Notes under the pieces: model-generated
Told to the model about the DNA's origin: nothing
Seen by the model: only the letters and a program-made list of their open reading frames with translations
Database searches by the model: none
Position numbers and translations under genes: made by a program
Assembly (NCBI GenBank): GCA_043390165.1
Contig: DAWERM010000001.1
Span: 124,001 to 188,000, forward strand
Length of the DNA stretch: 64,000 bases
Direction of reading: 5' to 3'
Source of the DNA: Azoamicus viridis
Lineage (GTDB): Bacteria; Pseudomonadota; Gammaproteobacteria; UBA6186; Azoamicaceae
Part shown: in pieces, positions 42,029 to 51,856 of the stretch
How the letters are laid out: every line of letters starts with the position of its first letter
Numbering within the stretch: the stretch's first letter is position 1

Positions 42029-43105
42029 ATGAAAATCATTTATAAAAACATTATATTTAATTTTATTGTTATTTTTATATTATCATCACTACTTTTATTG
42101 TTTATTGACTTGTTTTTTACATTTATTGAAGAATTTAAATTATTTAAGAATAAAGAAATTGATTTTTTGACAATGGCATTATATGTTTTGTGCTTAATTC
42201 CATTAAAAATTTATATTTTATTTCCGTGGTCTATGTTAATTAGTACTGTTTGTTTATTGTGCTTGATGGAGAATAATAACATGCTACTTATAATACAAAT
42301 ATCAGGGATATCATTAAAAACAATAATGGCATTTTTAATTACTATTAATTTTGTCATAGCTATTTTTATTTTTATTATCGGAGAAGTTTTTTTACCAAAA
42401 TTTGATTATTTTTCTAAAAATTTTAAGATGGCATTATTAGACAATAATTCTGTTAATATAAAATATTCTAGCATTTGGCATAAATTAGACAGTGGATTTA
42501 TTTATATTAATGACATGAAAAATAAGAAGAATATAAAATCTATATTTTATTACAAAATAGATAAAGACTTGAAATTGATTAAGATAAAAAAAATTAGCCA
42601 AATAATATTAATTGATAACAATTATATAGAAAAAGGAATTAAAATATTTTATTTTACGGATATTTTTTCGATAAAAACTAAAATAAAATCTAAAAAAAAT
42701 AGCAAAATAATAAATTTAAATATATTTGAGAATATAAGTTATAAACGATTAGATAGATATTCTATTAGTGAGCTTATCACTCTTTTAAAGTTTAAATTTA
42801 GAAATGATATGGAAGTAAAAAGCTATGAACTAGCTATTTTAAAAAAAATATACTATCCGATTAATATCATTGTAATAATATATATATCAATGATTTTTTT
42901 ATTTAAATTTATGTACTATTATAAAAATATTGGCGTGAAAATTATTACAGCTATCATCATTGGTGCTGTTTTTCATTTGTTAAATTCTATTTTCATAACA
43001 GTGTTTCTTTTAACAAATGTCAACAACATAATTTCAGTCAATTTTTTAATAATTATTATTTCAGTTTTATTTACTTGCTATAAAGTATTTTTAAAATTAA
43101 TCTAA
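42029..43105 (+). CDS. lptG: LPS export permease LptG
   Basis: The 358-residue partner of LptF, with the same plan of six helices and a central periplasmic domain. The helix-1 region IDLFFTFIEEFKLFKNK corresponds to the FVDQLKKVG region of E. coli LptG (360 residues). It follows lptF by three bases. Its 3' end overlaps pnp on the other strand by nine bases. Together with lptABC at 32-34 kb the core inner-membrane and periplasmic LPS export genes are present; lptD and lptE are not in this window. Confidence 0.87.
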   Translation: MKIIYKNIIFNFIVIFILSSLLLLFIDLFFTFIEEFKLFKNKEIDFLTMALYVLCLIPLKIYILFPWSMLISTVCLLCLMENNNMLLIIQISGISLKTIMAFLITINFVIAIFIFIIGEVFLPKFDYFSKNFKMALLDNNSVNIKYSSIWHKLDSGFIYINDMKNKKNIKSIFYYKIDKDLKLIKIKKISQIILIDNNYIEKGIKIFYFTDIFSIKTKIKSKKNSKIINLNIFENISYKRLDRYSISELITLLKFKFRNDMEVKSYELAILKKIYYPINIIVIIYISMIFLFKFMYYYKNIGVKIITAIIIGAVFHLLNSIFITVFLLTNVNNIISVNFLIIIISVLFTCYKVFLKLI

Positions 43106-45151
43106 ACGTAAACTAATTTTTCCATTAGTATCTATTTTTGATATTATAACATCTATAATTGATCCTTCTTCAATTTCCCAATTAGGATTATCTAGTTTAT
43201 ATTTATTTATTTTACTTATATGTAAAAGGCCATCTCTTTTAGGAAGTATATTTATGAATGCTCCAAATTGCGCTAATTTTATTACTTTTCCTTTAAATAT
43301 AGTACCTATCATTATTTCTTTTGTTAATGATTGTATTTCATTAATTATTGATTCTATATTATTGCTATTTGTTGACGATATAGTTACGATTCCATCATTA
43401 TTTATGTCTATTTTGCAGTCATATTTTTCTGTTAATGATTTTATAATTATCCCACCTTTTCCTATTATGTCTTTTATTTTTGTTTTGTTTATTTTTATTT
43501 TTGTTACTTTTGGTACATGTTCTGATAAATTTTCATTAGGTTTGTTTATTTTTTGTTTCATCATGTTTATTATATATAAACGGCCATTTTTAGCTTGTGC
43601 AATTGTTTCTTCTATAATATCTACTTCTATTCCTAAAATTTTTACGTCCATTTGAATTGCTGTTATGCCGTTTTCTGTGCCAGCTACTTTGAGATCCATA
43701 TCTCCTATATTATCTTCTTCACCAGAAATGTCACTTAGTATTATATATTTTCCATTTTCTTTTATTATTCCCATTGCTATGCCTGCAACATGTCTTTTTA
43801 TAGGTACTCCTGCGTCCATTAAAGCTAAACTTCCACCACATACTGTTGCCATAGAACTAGAACCATTGGATTCTGTTATTTCAGAAACTATTCTTATTAC
43901 ATATGGAAATTCATCTTTCTTAGGTAGTACTGGAATTAATGCCTTTTTAGCAAGATTTCCATGTCCTATTTCTCTTCTTTTAATCATTCCTGGATTGCCT
44001 ATTTCATTTACAGCATATGGTGGAAAATTATAATGCAATATAAAATCATATTTCTGGTTATTGTGAAAAACGCAATCAATTAGCTGTGCGTCTTTTTGTG
44101 TTCCCAATGTAATGCTAACCAAAGCTTGTGTTTCTCCTCTACTAAATACAGAAGATCCATGGATATTTTTTAAAAAATTTGTTATTAATGATATTTTTCT
44201 TATTTCAGTAAAACTCCTATTATCACTACGAGTAAGCAGTGTTAACATTTCTTCTCTTAATATAGATTTTTCAATTTCTTCGACTATTGATTGAATTACT
44301 TTTTTGTATTTTGTATCTGTATTTTCATTTAAAATTATTGACTTTATATCAAGGTAAATTTCATTTATTAATATAAATTTTTCGGTTTTATTTTTAACGG
44401 AATTTTTTATCTTGTCTTTATAATTTTTATTTATATAATTTATAATTACTTCTGTATTTGTATTTTTATAATTAAATTCTTTAATTTTAATATTTCTTTT
44501 AAAATCATTAATATTTTCTATTATATTTTTAAATTCTATCTGTCCTTTTTTTATAGATTTTAAAAATATATCCTCAGATATTTCATTGCCATTTGCTTCT
44601 ATAATCGTTATTTTATCCATAGTTCCAGCTATTACTAAGTCTAAATCTGATTCTTTTAAATCATTAGTAGATGGGTTTAAATAAAAAATTTCATTTATAT
44701 ATCCAACACGTATTGCTGCTATAGTAGTAAATGGCAATCCTGATATTGTTAAAGCAGCAGATGTTGCTATTATTGCTATAATATCAGGATTAATTTCAGG
44801 ATTAATAGAAATTACTGTTATTGTAATTTGTATTTCTTGGCATAGATCCTTAGGGAACATTGGTCTAACTGATCTATCAACCAATCTTGATATTATTATT
44901 TCTCTTTCGCTAGGTTTTCCTTCTCTTTTAAAATAATTACATGGGATTTTTCCACTAGCATAATATTTTTCAAAATATTCCACTTTTAATGGTAAAAAAT
45001 CTTTTTCTTCGCTCTCTTGGTGAACAATTGAAACTAACAAAACCGTACCATCTATTTCAGCTAAAATAGATGCAGATGCATTTTTTGCTATTCTTCCTGT
45101 TTCTATATTTAATTTTTTATTGTTTATTATTATTTCTTTATTTATGTACAA
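43097..45151 (-). CDS. pnp: polynucleotide phosphorylase
   Basis: A 684-residue 3'-5' exoribonuclease using phosphate. Two RNase PH domains are clear: the first with EEKDFLPLKVEYFEKYYASGK and SRLVDRSVRPMFP, the second with GSSVFSRGETQALVSITLG, GHGNLAKKAL and the DISGEEDNIGDMDLKVAGT catalytic loop. KH (KIKDIIGKGGIIIKSL) and S1 (GTIFKGKVIKLAQFGAFINI) domains end the protein. E. coli has 711 residues; here the C-terminal tail is absent. It follows rpsO by 26 bp, the ancestral pair. Confidence 0.97.
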   Translation of the reverse strand: MYINKEIIINNKKLNIETGRIAKNASASILAEIDGTVLLVSIVHQESEEKDFLPLKVEYFEKYYASGKIPCNYFKREGKPSEREIIISRLVDRSVRPMFPKDLCQEIQITITVISINPEINPDIIAIIATSAALTISGLPFTTIAAIRVGYINEIFYLNPSTNDLKESDLDLVIAGTMDKITIIEANGNEISEDIFLKSIKKGQIEFKNIIENINDFKRNIKIKEFNYKNTNTEVIINYINKNYKDKIKNSVKNKTEKFILINEIYLDIKSIILNENTDTKYKKVIQSIVEEIEKSILREEMLTLLTRSDNRSFTEIRKISLITNFLKNIHGSSVFSRGETQALVSITLGTQKDAQLIDCVFHNNQKYDFILHYNFPPYAVNEIGNPGMIKRREIGHGNLAKKALIPVLPKKDEFPYVIRIVSEITESNGSSSMATVCGGSLALMDAGVPIKRHVAGIAMGIIKENGKYIILSDISGEEDNIGDMDLKVAGTENGITAIQMDVKILGIEVDIIEETIAQAKNGRLYIINMMKQKINKPNENLSEHVPKVTKIKINKTKIKDIIGKGGIIIKSLTEKYDCKIDINNDGIVTISSTNSNNIESIINEIQSLTKEIMIGTIFKGKVIKLAQFGAFINILPKRDGLLHISKINKYKLDNPNWEIEEGSIIDVIISKIDTNGKISLRLD

Positions 45152-45177
45152 GTTATTGTCCTTATATTTTTATTTTG

Positions 45178-45447
45178 TTATTTTCTGATATTTAGTTCTT
45201 TTATGAGATCTATGTATTTATTTACATTTTTTAATTTTAGATATTTTAATAAACTTTTACGGCTATTTACTTTTTTTATCAATCCAACACGTGAATGAAA
45301 ATCTTTTTTATGTGTTTTTAAATGATCTGTTAGTATGTTTATTTCATACGATAAGGATGATATTTGCACTTCAGTAGATCCACAATCATTCTTATGTAAT
45401 TTAAATTTACTTATTGATTCATCTTTTTTTATATTTTCTAATGCCAT
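45178..45447 (-). CDS. rpsO: 30S ribosomal protein uS15
   Basis: An 89-residue helical protein with the S15 signature DCGSTEVQISSLSYEINILTDHLKTHKKDFHSRVGL and the terminal KYLKLKN region. It binds the central junction of 16S rRNA. TGGAGT precedes the ATG. In E. coli S15 controls its own mRNA through a pseudoknot; no such leader could be confirmed in the 212-bp gap upstream. It heads rpsO-pnp. Confidence 0.98.
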   Translation of the reverse strand: MALENIKKDESISKFKLHKNDCGSTEVQISSLSYEINILTDHLKTHKKDFHSRVGLIKKVNSRKSLLKYLKLKNVNKYIDLIKELNIRK

Positions 45448-45659
45448 TGACTACTCCAAAAAGGTATATTTGTTACTATACTATATTTTATATTAATTTT
45501 GTATTATTAATATATTTTGTTTTTATGTTTTATTAAATATACTTTAATATATTACATTATTAATTATAATTTTAAAAATTTTAATTATAATGGTATTTAT
45601 TTTTATATAGTTTTTGTTACTATAGTATCAATCATAATGAATAAATAGTTTTTCCTAAT

Positions 45660-46565
45660 TTGCTTAAATTTAAATTGTGTTTGGTAATTTTGCTCTTTGC
45701 ACTCTTTGCTAGTATTTTCTCGTTACAAAAAATTAGCCTTGAATATTCTGAGCCATATTTTTTAATTGGCTTTAGAATGGCTGTATCTGGTGTATTTTTA
45801 TTTTTTTTTGAGTCAAAAAAGTCAAATATAACTTTAACAATAAAATCAACTCATATTGGATATTTCTTTTTAATTACAATTTTTAATATTTATTTAAATA
45901 GCATATCCGAAATATGGAGTCTGAGTAAAATGTCGTCATCGAAAGCTTGTATGTTATATAGTTTATCTCCGTTTATGACGGCTGTTCTTGCATTTTTTAT
46001 ATTAAAGGAAAAATTAAATTTGAATAAATTGTTTGGTATGGTATTTGGTTTTTTAGGATTAATTCCAATGATTTATGTCCGCACATATAGTGAAATCTCA
46101 ACTGGAGAAGTTTTAATGTTCTCTTTATCTGAAGTGATTTTAATTTTTTCTGTTTTTTTTAGTGTTTTAGGATGGATTTTTTTAAAGAAATTAATAAACA
46201 TAGGTTATTCTTACATATTTGCAAATGCTATTAGTATGTTTTTTGGTGGTTTTTTTATTCTTATTCACTCTTTTTTTGTAAATAATTTTTGGATAATATT
46301 TCCTGTAAATAATATAAAATTGTTTGTTTTTTACACGTTTATCACATCTATAATTTCAAATTTAATTTGTTATAACTTATTTGGCTATTTGTTAAAGTAT
46401 TTTTCTACTGTTTTTATGATGTTTGCTGGCTTAATGACACCGTTTTTTGCATCGGCTTTTGGATGGTTTTTTTTAAATGAAACAATTACTTATCATTATA
46501 TAATTTCTATTATTTTGTTTTTTTTTGGGCTTTTTATAATTTATAATGAAGAAATGAGGAAATAA
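45660..46565 (+). CDS. EamA/DMT-superfamily transporter
   Basis: A 301-residue protein with about ten hydrophobic helices in two halves, each an EamA domain. The first half contains the segment KMSSSKACMLYSLSPFMTAVLAFFILKE-type motif (SPFMTAVLAFFILKEKLN), the second SPFFAS-like TPFFASAFGWFFLNETIT. Such carriers take up or export small metabolites; in Rickettsia and Chlamydia relatives import S-adenosylmethionine, which would suit a genome using MiaB and RsmD, but the substrate is not readable here. The frame opens with a TTG at 45660, as no upstream ATG is in frame. Convergent with holB. Confidence 0.8.
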   Translation: MLKFKLCLVILLFALFASIFSLQKISLEYSEPYFLIGFRMAVSGVFLFFFESKKSNITLTIKSTHIGYFFLITIFNIYLNSISEIWSLSKMSSSKACMLYSLSPFMTAVLAFFILKEKLNLNKLFGMVFGFLGLIPMIYVRTYSEISTGEVLMFSLSEVILIFSVFFSVLGWIFLKKLINIGYSYIFANAISMFFGGFFILIHSFFVNNFWIIFPVNNIKLFVFYTFITSIISNLICYNLFGYLLKYFSTVFMMFAGLMTPFFASAFGWFFLNETITYHYIISIILFFFGLFIIYNEEMRK

Positions 46566-46598
46566 AAAACTATAACTTAATGATTAAATTATATTTAA

Positions 46599-47405
46599 TT
46601 ATAGCAGTAAGTTTTTAATAAAGTATTCTACATTTATTTTAAAGTTTTTTGATATAAGATATTTTATAAATATTATTTTATCTATAATTGTCTGTAATTT
46701 TTCTATTTGATTATAATTTATTATTTCTATTAATTTAAATAATTTTAAATTTTTCAATTTTTCATTTGATATTTTATAATATATAAGATTATTAAAAAAT
46801 AACCATAAAGTTTCTAAGATATCAATTATATTCTCTGTTTTTATTAATTTTAAGTATTCATCTATTAAAATACATTTATTTTCGTTTAATAAAAAATATT
46901 TATACATGAATATCGTAGTAATTTTAGATTCTTTTATGTTAAAGTTATTTTCAAAATTTAAAATTTGGCATCTATCAATCAATGTTTTTAATAAATTATT
47001 ACATGTAGTTACTAACAAAAACATTGTGTTTTTTGGTGGCTCTTCTAGTGTTTTAAGCAAGCAATTTGATACATTTACATTCATTTGGTCAGCAGGATAT
47101 ATTAATACTACTTTATTTGATAAAAATGATGATTTATTTATCTTATTAATAATTATACGTATTTTTTCTATTGTTATCTCTTGTGTTTTTGTGTAATTGA
47201 TTTCGTAATAATCTGGATGAATATTTTTATAAAACATTTTGCATGATACACAATGTCTGCATATCCTTTTATCTTTTTCTATACATAACAAATTCATGGC
47301 TATTAATTTTGCTATTTTATAGCCAAAAAATTTTGTTTTTTCAAATATAATAAATGAATTAAATTTTTTATCTTTATTTTTAAATTCAGTTATATATTTA
47401 ATCAT
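46599..47405 (-). CDS. holB: DNA polymerase III delta' subunit
   Basis: A 268-residue clamp-loader subunit. The zinc motif is visible as CRHCVSCKMFYKNIHPD, followed by KVVLIYPADQMNVNVSNCLLKTLEEPP and TLIDRCQ, which retains the Arg finger position. As in other delta' subunits there is no working P-loop. It helps open the beta clamp. E. coli HolB has 334 residues; the C-terminal part here is shorter and diverged. It follows tmk by 14 bp, the classic tmk-holB pair. Confidence 0.92.
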   Translation of the reverse strand: MIKYITEFKNKDKKFNSFIIFEKTKFFGYKIAKLIAMNLLCIEKDKRICRHCVSCKMFYKNIHPDYYEINYTKTQEITIEKIRIIINKINKSSFLSNKVVLIYPADQMNVNVSNCLLKTLEEPPKNTMFLLVTTCNNLLKTLIDRCQILNFENNFNIKESKITTIFMYKYFLLNENKCILIDEYLKLIKTENIIDILETLWLFFNNLIYYKISNEKLKNLKLFKLIEIINYNQIEKLQTIIDKIIFIKYLISKNFKINVEYFIKNLLL

Positions 47406-47419
47406 TTTTTGTAAATGTA

Positions 47420-48052
47420 TTAAATATTTGTATTTTCTATGATAGAAATTAAATTTGCTTTTATTATATCAATAGTAGTGTTTGTATTTATTATTCTGTA
47501 ATTATTATTTTTATTGATAGAATTTAAATAATATGTACGTATTCTTTTAAAAAAATATAGATGTTCCATTTCGATTTTATCGATTTTGCCTCTTTGATTT
47601 ATTCTATTGATAGCTGTTTTTATTGGTACATCTAGAAAAAATATAATATTTGGTTTTACATTTATGTTTAAAGAATTTATTAACCATTTTATTTTATATA
47701 AAGATATTTTTCTACCAGCTCCTTGGTATGCATAAATTGAATCTATGTATCTATCGCATAATATACAAATTCCTTTTTGTAATGATGGAATAATTGTACT
47801 ATAAATATGTTGAACATGAGCTGACAAAAAAAGAAGAAGTTCTATGTTTTTAGACGTTCCTTTTTCTAGGATGATATCTCTTATTGTGGCATTTATAGGT
47901 GCATAATTATTAATGCATGTTTTTATGTGTGATAATCCATATTTATTCATATGTTCTGATAATATATTTATTAATGTAGTTTTTCCAGATCCCTCTATTC
48001 CTTCAAAAACAATAAATTTACCAGCAAGTTTCTTTATTTTTTCTATATTCAT
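47420..48052 (-). CDS. tmk: thymidylate kinase
   Basis: Tmk phosphorylates dTMP to dTDP. The P-loop FEGIEGSGKTT is near residue 16, followed by the DRYIDSIYAYQGAGR catalytic and LID-neighbouring region and RINQRGKIDKIE in the LID. I choose ATG 48052, which overlaps the rsfS stop as TGATG and gives 210 residues (213 in E. coli). A start at 48067 would extend by five codons. It sits between rsfS and holB on one strand. Confidence 0.94.
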   Translation of the reverse strand: MNIEKIKKLAGKFIVFEGIEGSGKTTLINILSEHMNKYGLSHIKTCINNYAPINATIRDIILEKGTSKNIELLLFLSAHVQHIYSTIIPSLQKGICILCDRYIDSIYAYQGAGRKISLYKIKWLINSLNINVKPNIIFFLDVPIKTAINRINQRGKIDKIEMEHLYFFKRIRTYYLNSINKNNNYRIINTNTTIDIIKANLISIIENTNI

Positions 48053-48375
48053 CAATATGTATTCCATATTTTTAAGTTTTTGTATAATTCTTCAAGTTTA
48101 TAGATATCTCTGCAATAAAAAGACATTAAGTGTATTATAACAGAACCAGTATCTATTATTATCCAGTCTGTATTTTTACCAGAAACGATAACACTTGAAG
48201 TTGTATCATGTAATTTTAAATCTTTAACAATATTTTCTGAAAGATGTTTCATATGTTTATATGATGTACAAGTTGCGATTACAATATGGTCTGCAATTAT
48301 ATTTTTTTCCAATTCTATAATACTTACATTTGTTGCTTTGTTTTTACTAAGTAAATTTGTGATTAAGTTTATCAT
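48052..48375 (-). CDS. rsfS: ribosome silencing factor RsfS
   Basis: A 107-residue RsfS/Iojap protein. Family marks are DHIVIATCTSYKHMKHLSENI and the closing TDWIIIDTGSVIIHLMSFYCRDIYKLEELY. It binds uL14 and blocks subunit joining in slow growth. It overlaps the end of holA by 29 bases and tmk by a TGATG. In E. coli nadD lies between holA and rsfS; it is missing here. Together with HPF it gives two ribosome-inactivating factors in this small genome. Confidence 0.94.
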   Translation of the reverse strand: MINLITNLLSKNKATNVSIIELEKNIIADHIVIATCTSYKHMKHLSENIVKDLKLHDTTSSVIVSGKNTDWIIIDTGSVIIHLMSFYCRDIYKLEELYKNLKIWNTY

Positions 48376-49327
48376 GTTTAATTATGTTTATTGTAAGTTC
48401 TTTTTTAAATATAATAAAGCAAATGATTTCTAGTATATAGTTCCAAAAGCTTTCTTTTTTTCCAAATTTTATTAAAATATCTAAAAATAATATTTTGCTT
48501 AATATTTTTTTTAGTTTGTATATTGATATATTATTATATAATGCAATGGTATTTGTTTTTATATTTGTTTTATAATTTAATATTTTTTTTATTTCATAAT
48601 TAAAAAATCTCAGGAATAATACGTAATCTTGAGTTGTATTTTTTATAGAGTTAAATATAAAAAATGTTTTGTCTATATTTTTTAATAATGCGTTGTTTAT
48701 TAAATCATAAACTTCAAAAGTCGTATTAAAATAACTTAATATTAATAAATCATTTATAATAAATTGTGTTTTATTTAAGATAATTTTTAATTTATCAATT
48801 ATTTGTGCCATTTGTATGTAATTTCTTTTGTATATATTAGTCAAAAATTTTATTTTCTGTGCATTTATATAATATCCTATAAAATTGAATTCTTGTATTA
48901 TCCAAAATGACATTTTAATTTTAGTATAGTTTATCATAATATAATTATTTTTATTATTTTGTAAAATTTTATTTTTAATAATATCATTAAAATTATTAGT
49001 AGATAGTATATTTATACAGTTATTTTTCAGCTCTCTATTAATGTAATCAATTAACGATTTATAATTTTCTTGTATTTTTTCACATATTTTGATTTCTACT
49101 AAATATTTTCTATCAAATATACTTAGTTTTTGAAGCGAACTACTATCTATATTTTTTTTATCGAAATTTTCATCTAGAAATATGATTTTTTTTTTGTATG
49201 ATTTATTTAATAATCTGTTGATTAATTTTGATAATCTATCTGTATGTATTTCCATGCCAATTAAAATATATATTTTGATTCTTTTATATTGTAATATGTT
49301 TAAAGTGCTTTTTTGAAAAATGGTCAT
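48347..49327 (-). CDS. holA: DNA polymerase III delta subunit (probable)
   Basis: A 326-residue protein, strongly diverged and Ile/Asn/Lys-rich. Its length (E. coli HolA 343), the NRLLNKSYKKKIIFLDE region near the start, and the late helical part agree with the clamp-loader delta subunit that opens the beta clamp. The decisive argument is position: leuS ends three bases before it and rsfS overlaps it, as in leuS-lptE-holA-nadD-rsfS of E. coli with lptE and nadD gone. I see no invariant motif. Confidence 0.75.
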   Translation of the reverse strand: MTIFQKSTLNILQYKRIKIYILIGMEIHTDRLSKLINRLLNKSYKKKIIFLDENFDKKNIDSSSLQKLSIFDRKYLVEIKICEKIQENYKSLIDYINRELKNNCINILSTNNFNDIIKNKILQNNKNNYIMINYTKIKMSFWIIQEFNFIGYYINAQKIKFLTNIYKRNYIQMAQIIDKLKIILNKTQFIINDLLILSYFNTTFEVYDLINNALLKNIDKTFFIFNSIKNTTQDYVLFLRFFNYEIKKILNYKTNIKTNTIALYNNISIYKLKKILSKILFLDILIKFGKKESFWNYILEIICFIIFKKELTINIIKHDKLNHKFT

Positions 49328-49330
49328 TTT

Positions 49331-51751
49331 TTATATTAGAATGTTTATTAATTTGTTTTTTATAAATATTGTACTTTTAATTTTTGTTTTATCTATTGAT
49401 ACTTTTAATTTTTCATCATTTAAAATATTTGATAAGATTGTTACTTCATCTTGGTTCTTATCTATTTCTATTATTTTTTTAAATTTGCCATTAATTTGTA
49501 TTATTAACTTTATTTTTGATATAGGTATTTCATTAATTTCCATTTTTTTTGGCCAATCTACATGAGATATTAATGATTCTTTTTTTAGTACAATTGACCA
49601 TAAATAATGGGTTATATGCGGAGATATTGGATTTAACATAATTAATAGAGATTCTAATATCATTTTAAATAATAAATAATTTTCTTTTAAATTGTAATCA
49701 ATTTTAGATACTAAATTTAATAACTTCATGAGAGAAGATACTACTATATTAAATGCATGAGTTTTTTCCATATTTATTGATATTAAATCTATAATTGAAT
49801 TATATGTTTTTATAAAATTATTATTAAGATAATTTTCTTTTATTAAAACGATGTCATAATTGTCAAAAACTACATATGAAAATTTGTAGGTTAAGTTCCA
49901 TATTTTTTCAAGAAATCTTCTACACCCTATAATACCATCTTCTTTCCATTCGAATGATTGTTCAGGTGGAGCTGAAAATATAATAAACAATCGTAATGTA
50001 TCCGCGCCATATTTATCAATTAGTTCTTCTTGATCTATTGTATTTCCTTTTGATTTTGACATTTTACTTCCGTTCATTAATATCATTCCTTGTGTTAATA
50101 AATTTTTAAATGGTTCATTATGATTTAAAATTTTATTATCTCTCATGAGCATATTAAAAAATCTAGCGTATAATAAATGTAAAATTGCATGCTCTATCCC
50201 ACCAATATATTGATCTACAGGCATCCAATTGTTTATATCTTTTTTAGATTTTTCAATGTCTTGGCATATGTATTTAATATAATACCAAGATGATTCAAAA
50301 AATGTATCAAATGTGTCAGTTTCCCTCTTAGCTTTTAATTTACAATTAGGGCATGATGTATTGTAAAATTCTTTTACAGCTTTTAAAGAAAATATGTTAT
50401 TTTTTAGTTTTATATTTTCTGGAAGTATGACAGGTATGGAACCTTTATCTACTGGAATTATTCCACAACATTTGCAATATATAATCGGAATTGGAGTTCC
50501 CCAGTATCTTTGTCTTGATATGCACCAGTCTTTTAGTTTATAAATAATTTTATTGTGTAGTATATTTTTTTCTTCTAGTTTTTTTTTCAATTTTGTTATT
50601 GAATCATCGGAGCTAAGTCCAGTGTATTCTTCAGAGTCAACTAAAATTCCTTTTTCAAGATATGGTGATTTTACAAATTCAGATTTATTTTTAATTACAT
50701 TTTTTATCTTAATGTTATATTTTTTTGCAAGTTTCCAATCGGTTAAATTATGGGCAGGAACTCCAAATATGCAAACATTTGGATTATCTTCATTAATATA
50801 ATTAACTATCCAGATAGGGATTTTTTCCATAGTTATTGGATTTATTGCAAATTTATTTGTATTTACACCTATTACTTCGTAGTTGTTGTTACAAAATTCA
50901 TCATCATAGAAAATTTTAATATCTTTTTTTATTATTTTAAAATTTTTAAGAATTTTATTATTTTTTGTTATGCCAATAAATGTTGTTCCAAATATAGTAT
51001 CTAATCTTGTTGTAAATACTTTTAATTTGGATTTGAATTTTTGGACATTAATTTCTATTTCAACTCCCAACGAACGTCCTATCCAATTTTTTTGCATTTC
51101 TAATACCATCGTAGGCCAACTCTTTAATTCTGATAATCCATTAAGTAATTCTTCTGCATAATCAGTAATCTTTAAATACCATTGAGCAATCTTTTTTTTT
51201 TCAATAATTGCATTGGAGCGCCATCCTTTTCCGTTAATAACTTGTTCATTAGCTAAGACTGTTTTATCAACTGGATCCCAATTAACTATAGATTTTTTTC
51301 TATATACTAATTTCTTTTTGTACAAATTTATAAAAAATTCTTGCTCCCATTTATAGTATTCTGGTTTAGAAGTTATTATTTCTCTACTCCAATCAAAACT
51401 AAAACCCAATTCTTTAAGTTGCTTTTTCATTTGATTTATGTTTTTATAAGTCCACTCTGATGGAGATGTTTTGTTTTTTATAGCTGCATTTTCAGCAGGA
51501 ATTCCAAATGAATCCCAGCCAATCGGTTGCAATACATCATATCTTTTCATTCTTTTATATCTAGCTATAATATCTCCTATTGTGTAATTCCTTATATGTC
51601 CAATATGTAATTTTCCACTAGGATAAGGAAACATTGACAAACAGTAAAACTTTTCATTTTTTATTTTATTATCAATTTGGAAAGTTTTATTTATCTCCCA
51701 AAAATTTTGTACTAAATTTTCAATTTCTTTTTGATTGTATTTTGGAATCAT
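49331..51751 (-). CDS. leuS: leucyl-tRNA synthetase
   Basis: An 806-residue class I synthetase. HIGH motif PYPSGKLHIGHIRNY at about 37-51, KMSKS motif SKMSKSKGNTID near 570, and the CP1 editing domain between them with VFTTRLDTIFGTTF and FGVPAHNLTD, where the usual His-Asp pair for editing is mostly kept. The zinc ribbon CKCCGIIPV with CPNCKLK is present. E. coli LeuS has 860 residues. It charges tRNA-Leu(TAA) and (TAG) encoded in the window. Confidence 0.97.
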   Translation of the reverse strand: MIPKYNQKEIENLVQNFWEINKTFQIDNKIKNEKFYCLSMFPYPSGKLHIGHIRNYTIGDIIARYKRMKRYDVLQPIGWDSFGIPAENAAIKNKTSPSEWTYKNINQMKKQLKELGFSFDWSREIITSKPEYYKWEQEFFINLYKKKLVYRKKSIVNWDPVDKTVLANEQVINGKGWRSNAIIEKKKIAQWYLKITDYAEELLNGLSELKSWPTMVLEMQKNWIGRSLGVEIEINVQKFKSKLKVFTTRLDTIFGTTFIGITKNNKILKNFKIIKKDIKIFYDDEFCNNNYEVIGVNTNKFAINPITMEKIPIWIVNYINEDNPNVCIFGVPAHNLTDWKLAKKYNIKIKNVIKNKSEFVKSPYLEKGILVDSEEYTGLSSDDSITKLKKKLEEKNILHNKIIYKLKDWCISRQRYWGTPIPIIYCKCCGIIPVDKGSIPVILPENIKLKNNIFSLKAVKEFYNTSCPNCKLKAKRETDTFDTFFESSWYYIKYICQDIEKSKKDINNWMPVDQYIGGIEHAILHLLYARFFNMLMRDNKILNHNEPFKNLLTQGMILMNGSKMSKSKGNTIDQEELIDKYGADTLRLFIIFSAPPEQSFEWKEDGIIGCRRFLEKIWNLTYKFSYVVFDNYDIVLIKENYLNNNFIKTYNSIIDLISINMEKTHAFNIVVSSLMKLLNLVSKIDYNLKENYLLFKMILESLLIMLNPISPHITHYLWSIVLKKESLISHVDWPKKMEINEIPISKIKLIIQINGKFKKIIEIDKNQDEVTILSNILNDEKLKVSIDKTKIKSTIFIKNKLINILI

Positions 51752-51856
51752 GACTTTTAAGTTGCTATATTTTTTTTCGGTATATTCTTATATTTAAATA
51801 TTATATAAAAAAATAATCTAAACAAAACATATATTAATAATATTTATATAGTCTGA

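Noticed and set aside
46571..46602. AT-only hairpin between the DMT carrier gene and holB
   Set aside because: At most 10 pairs including a G:U, no G:C pairs and a three-base loop; expected by chance in this composition.
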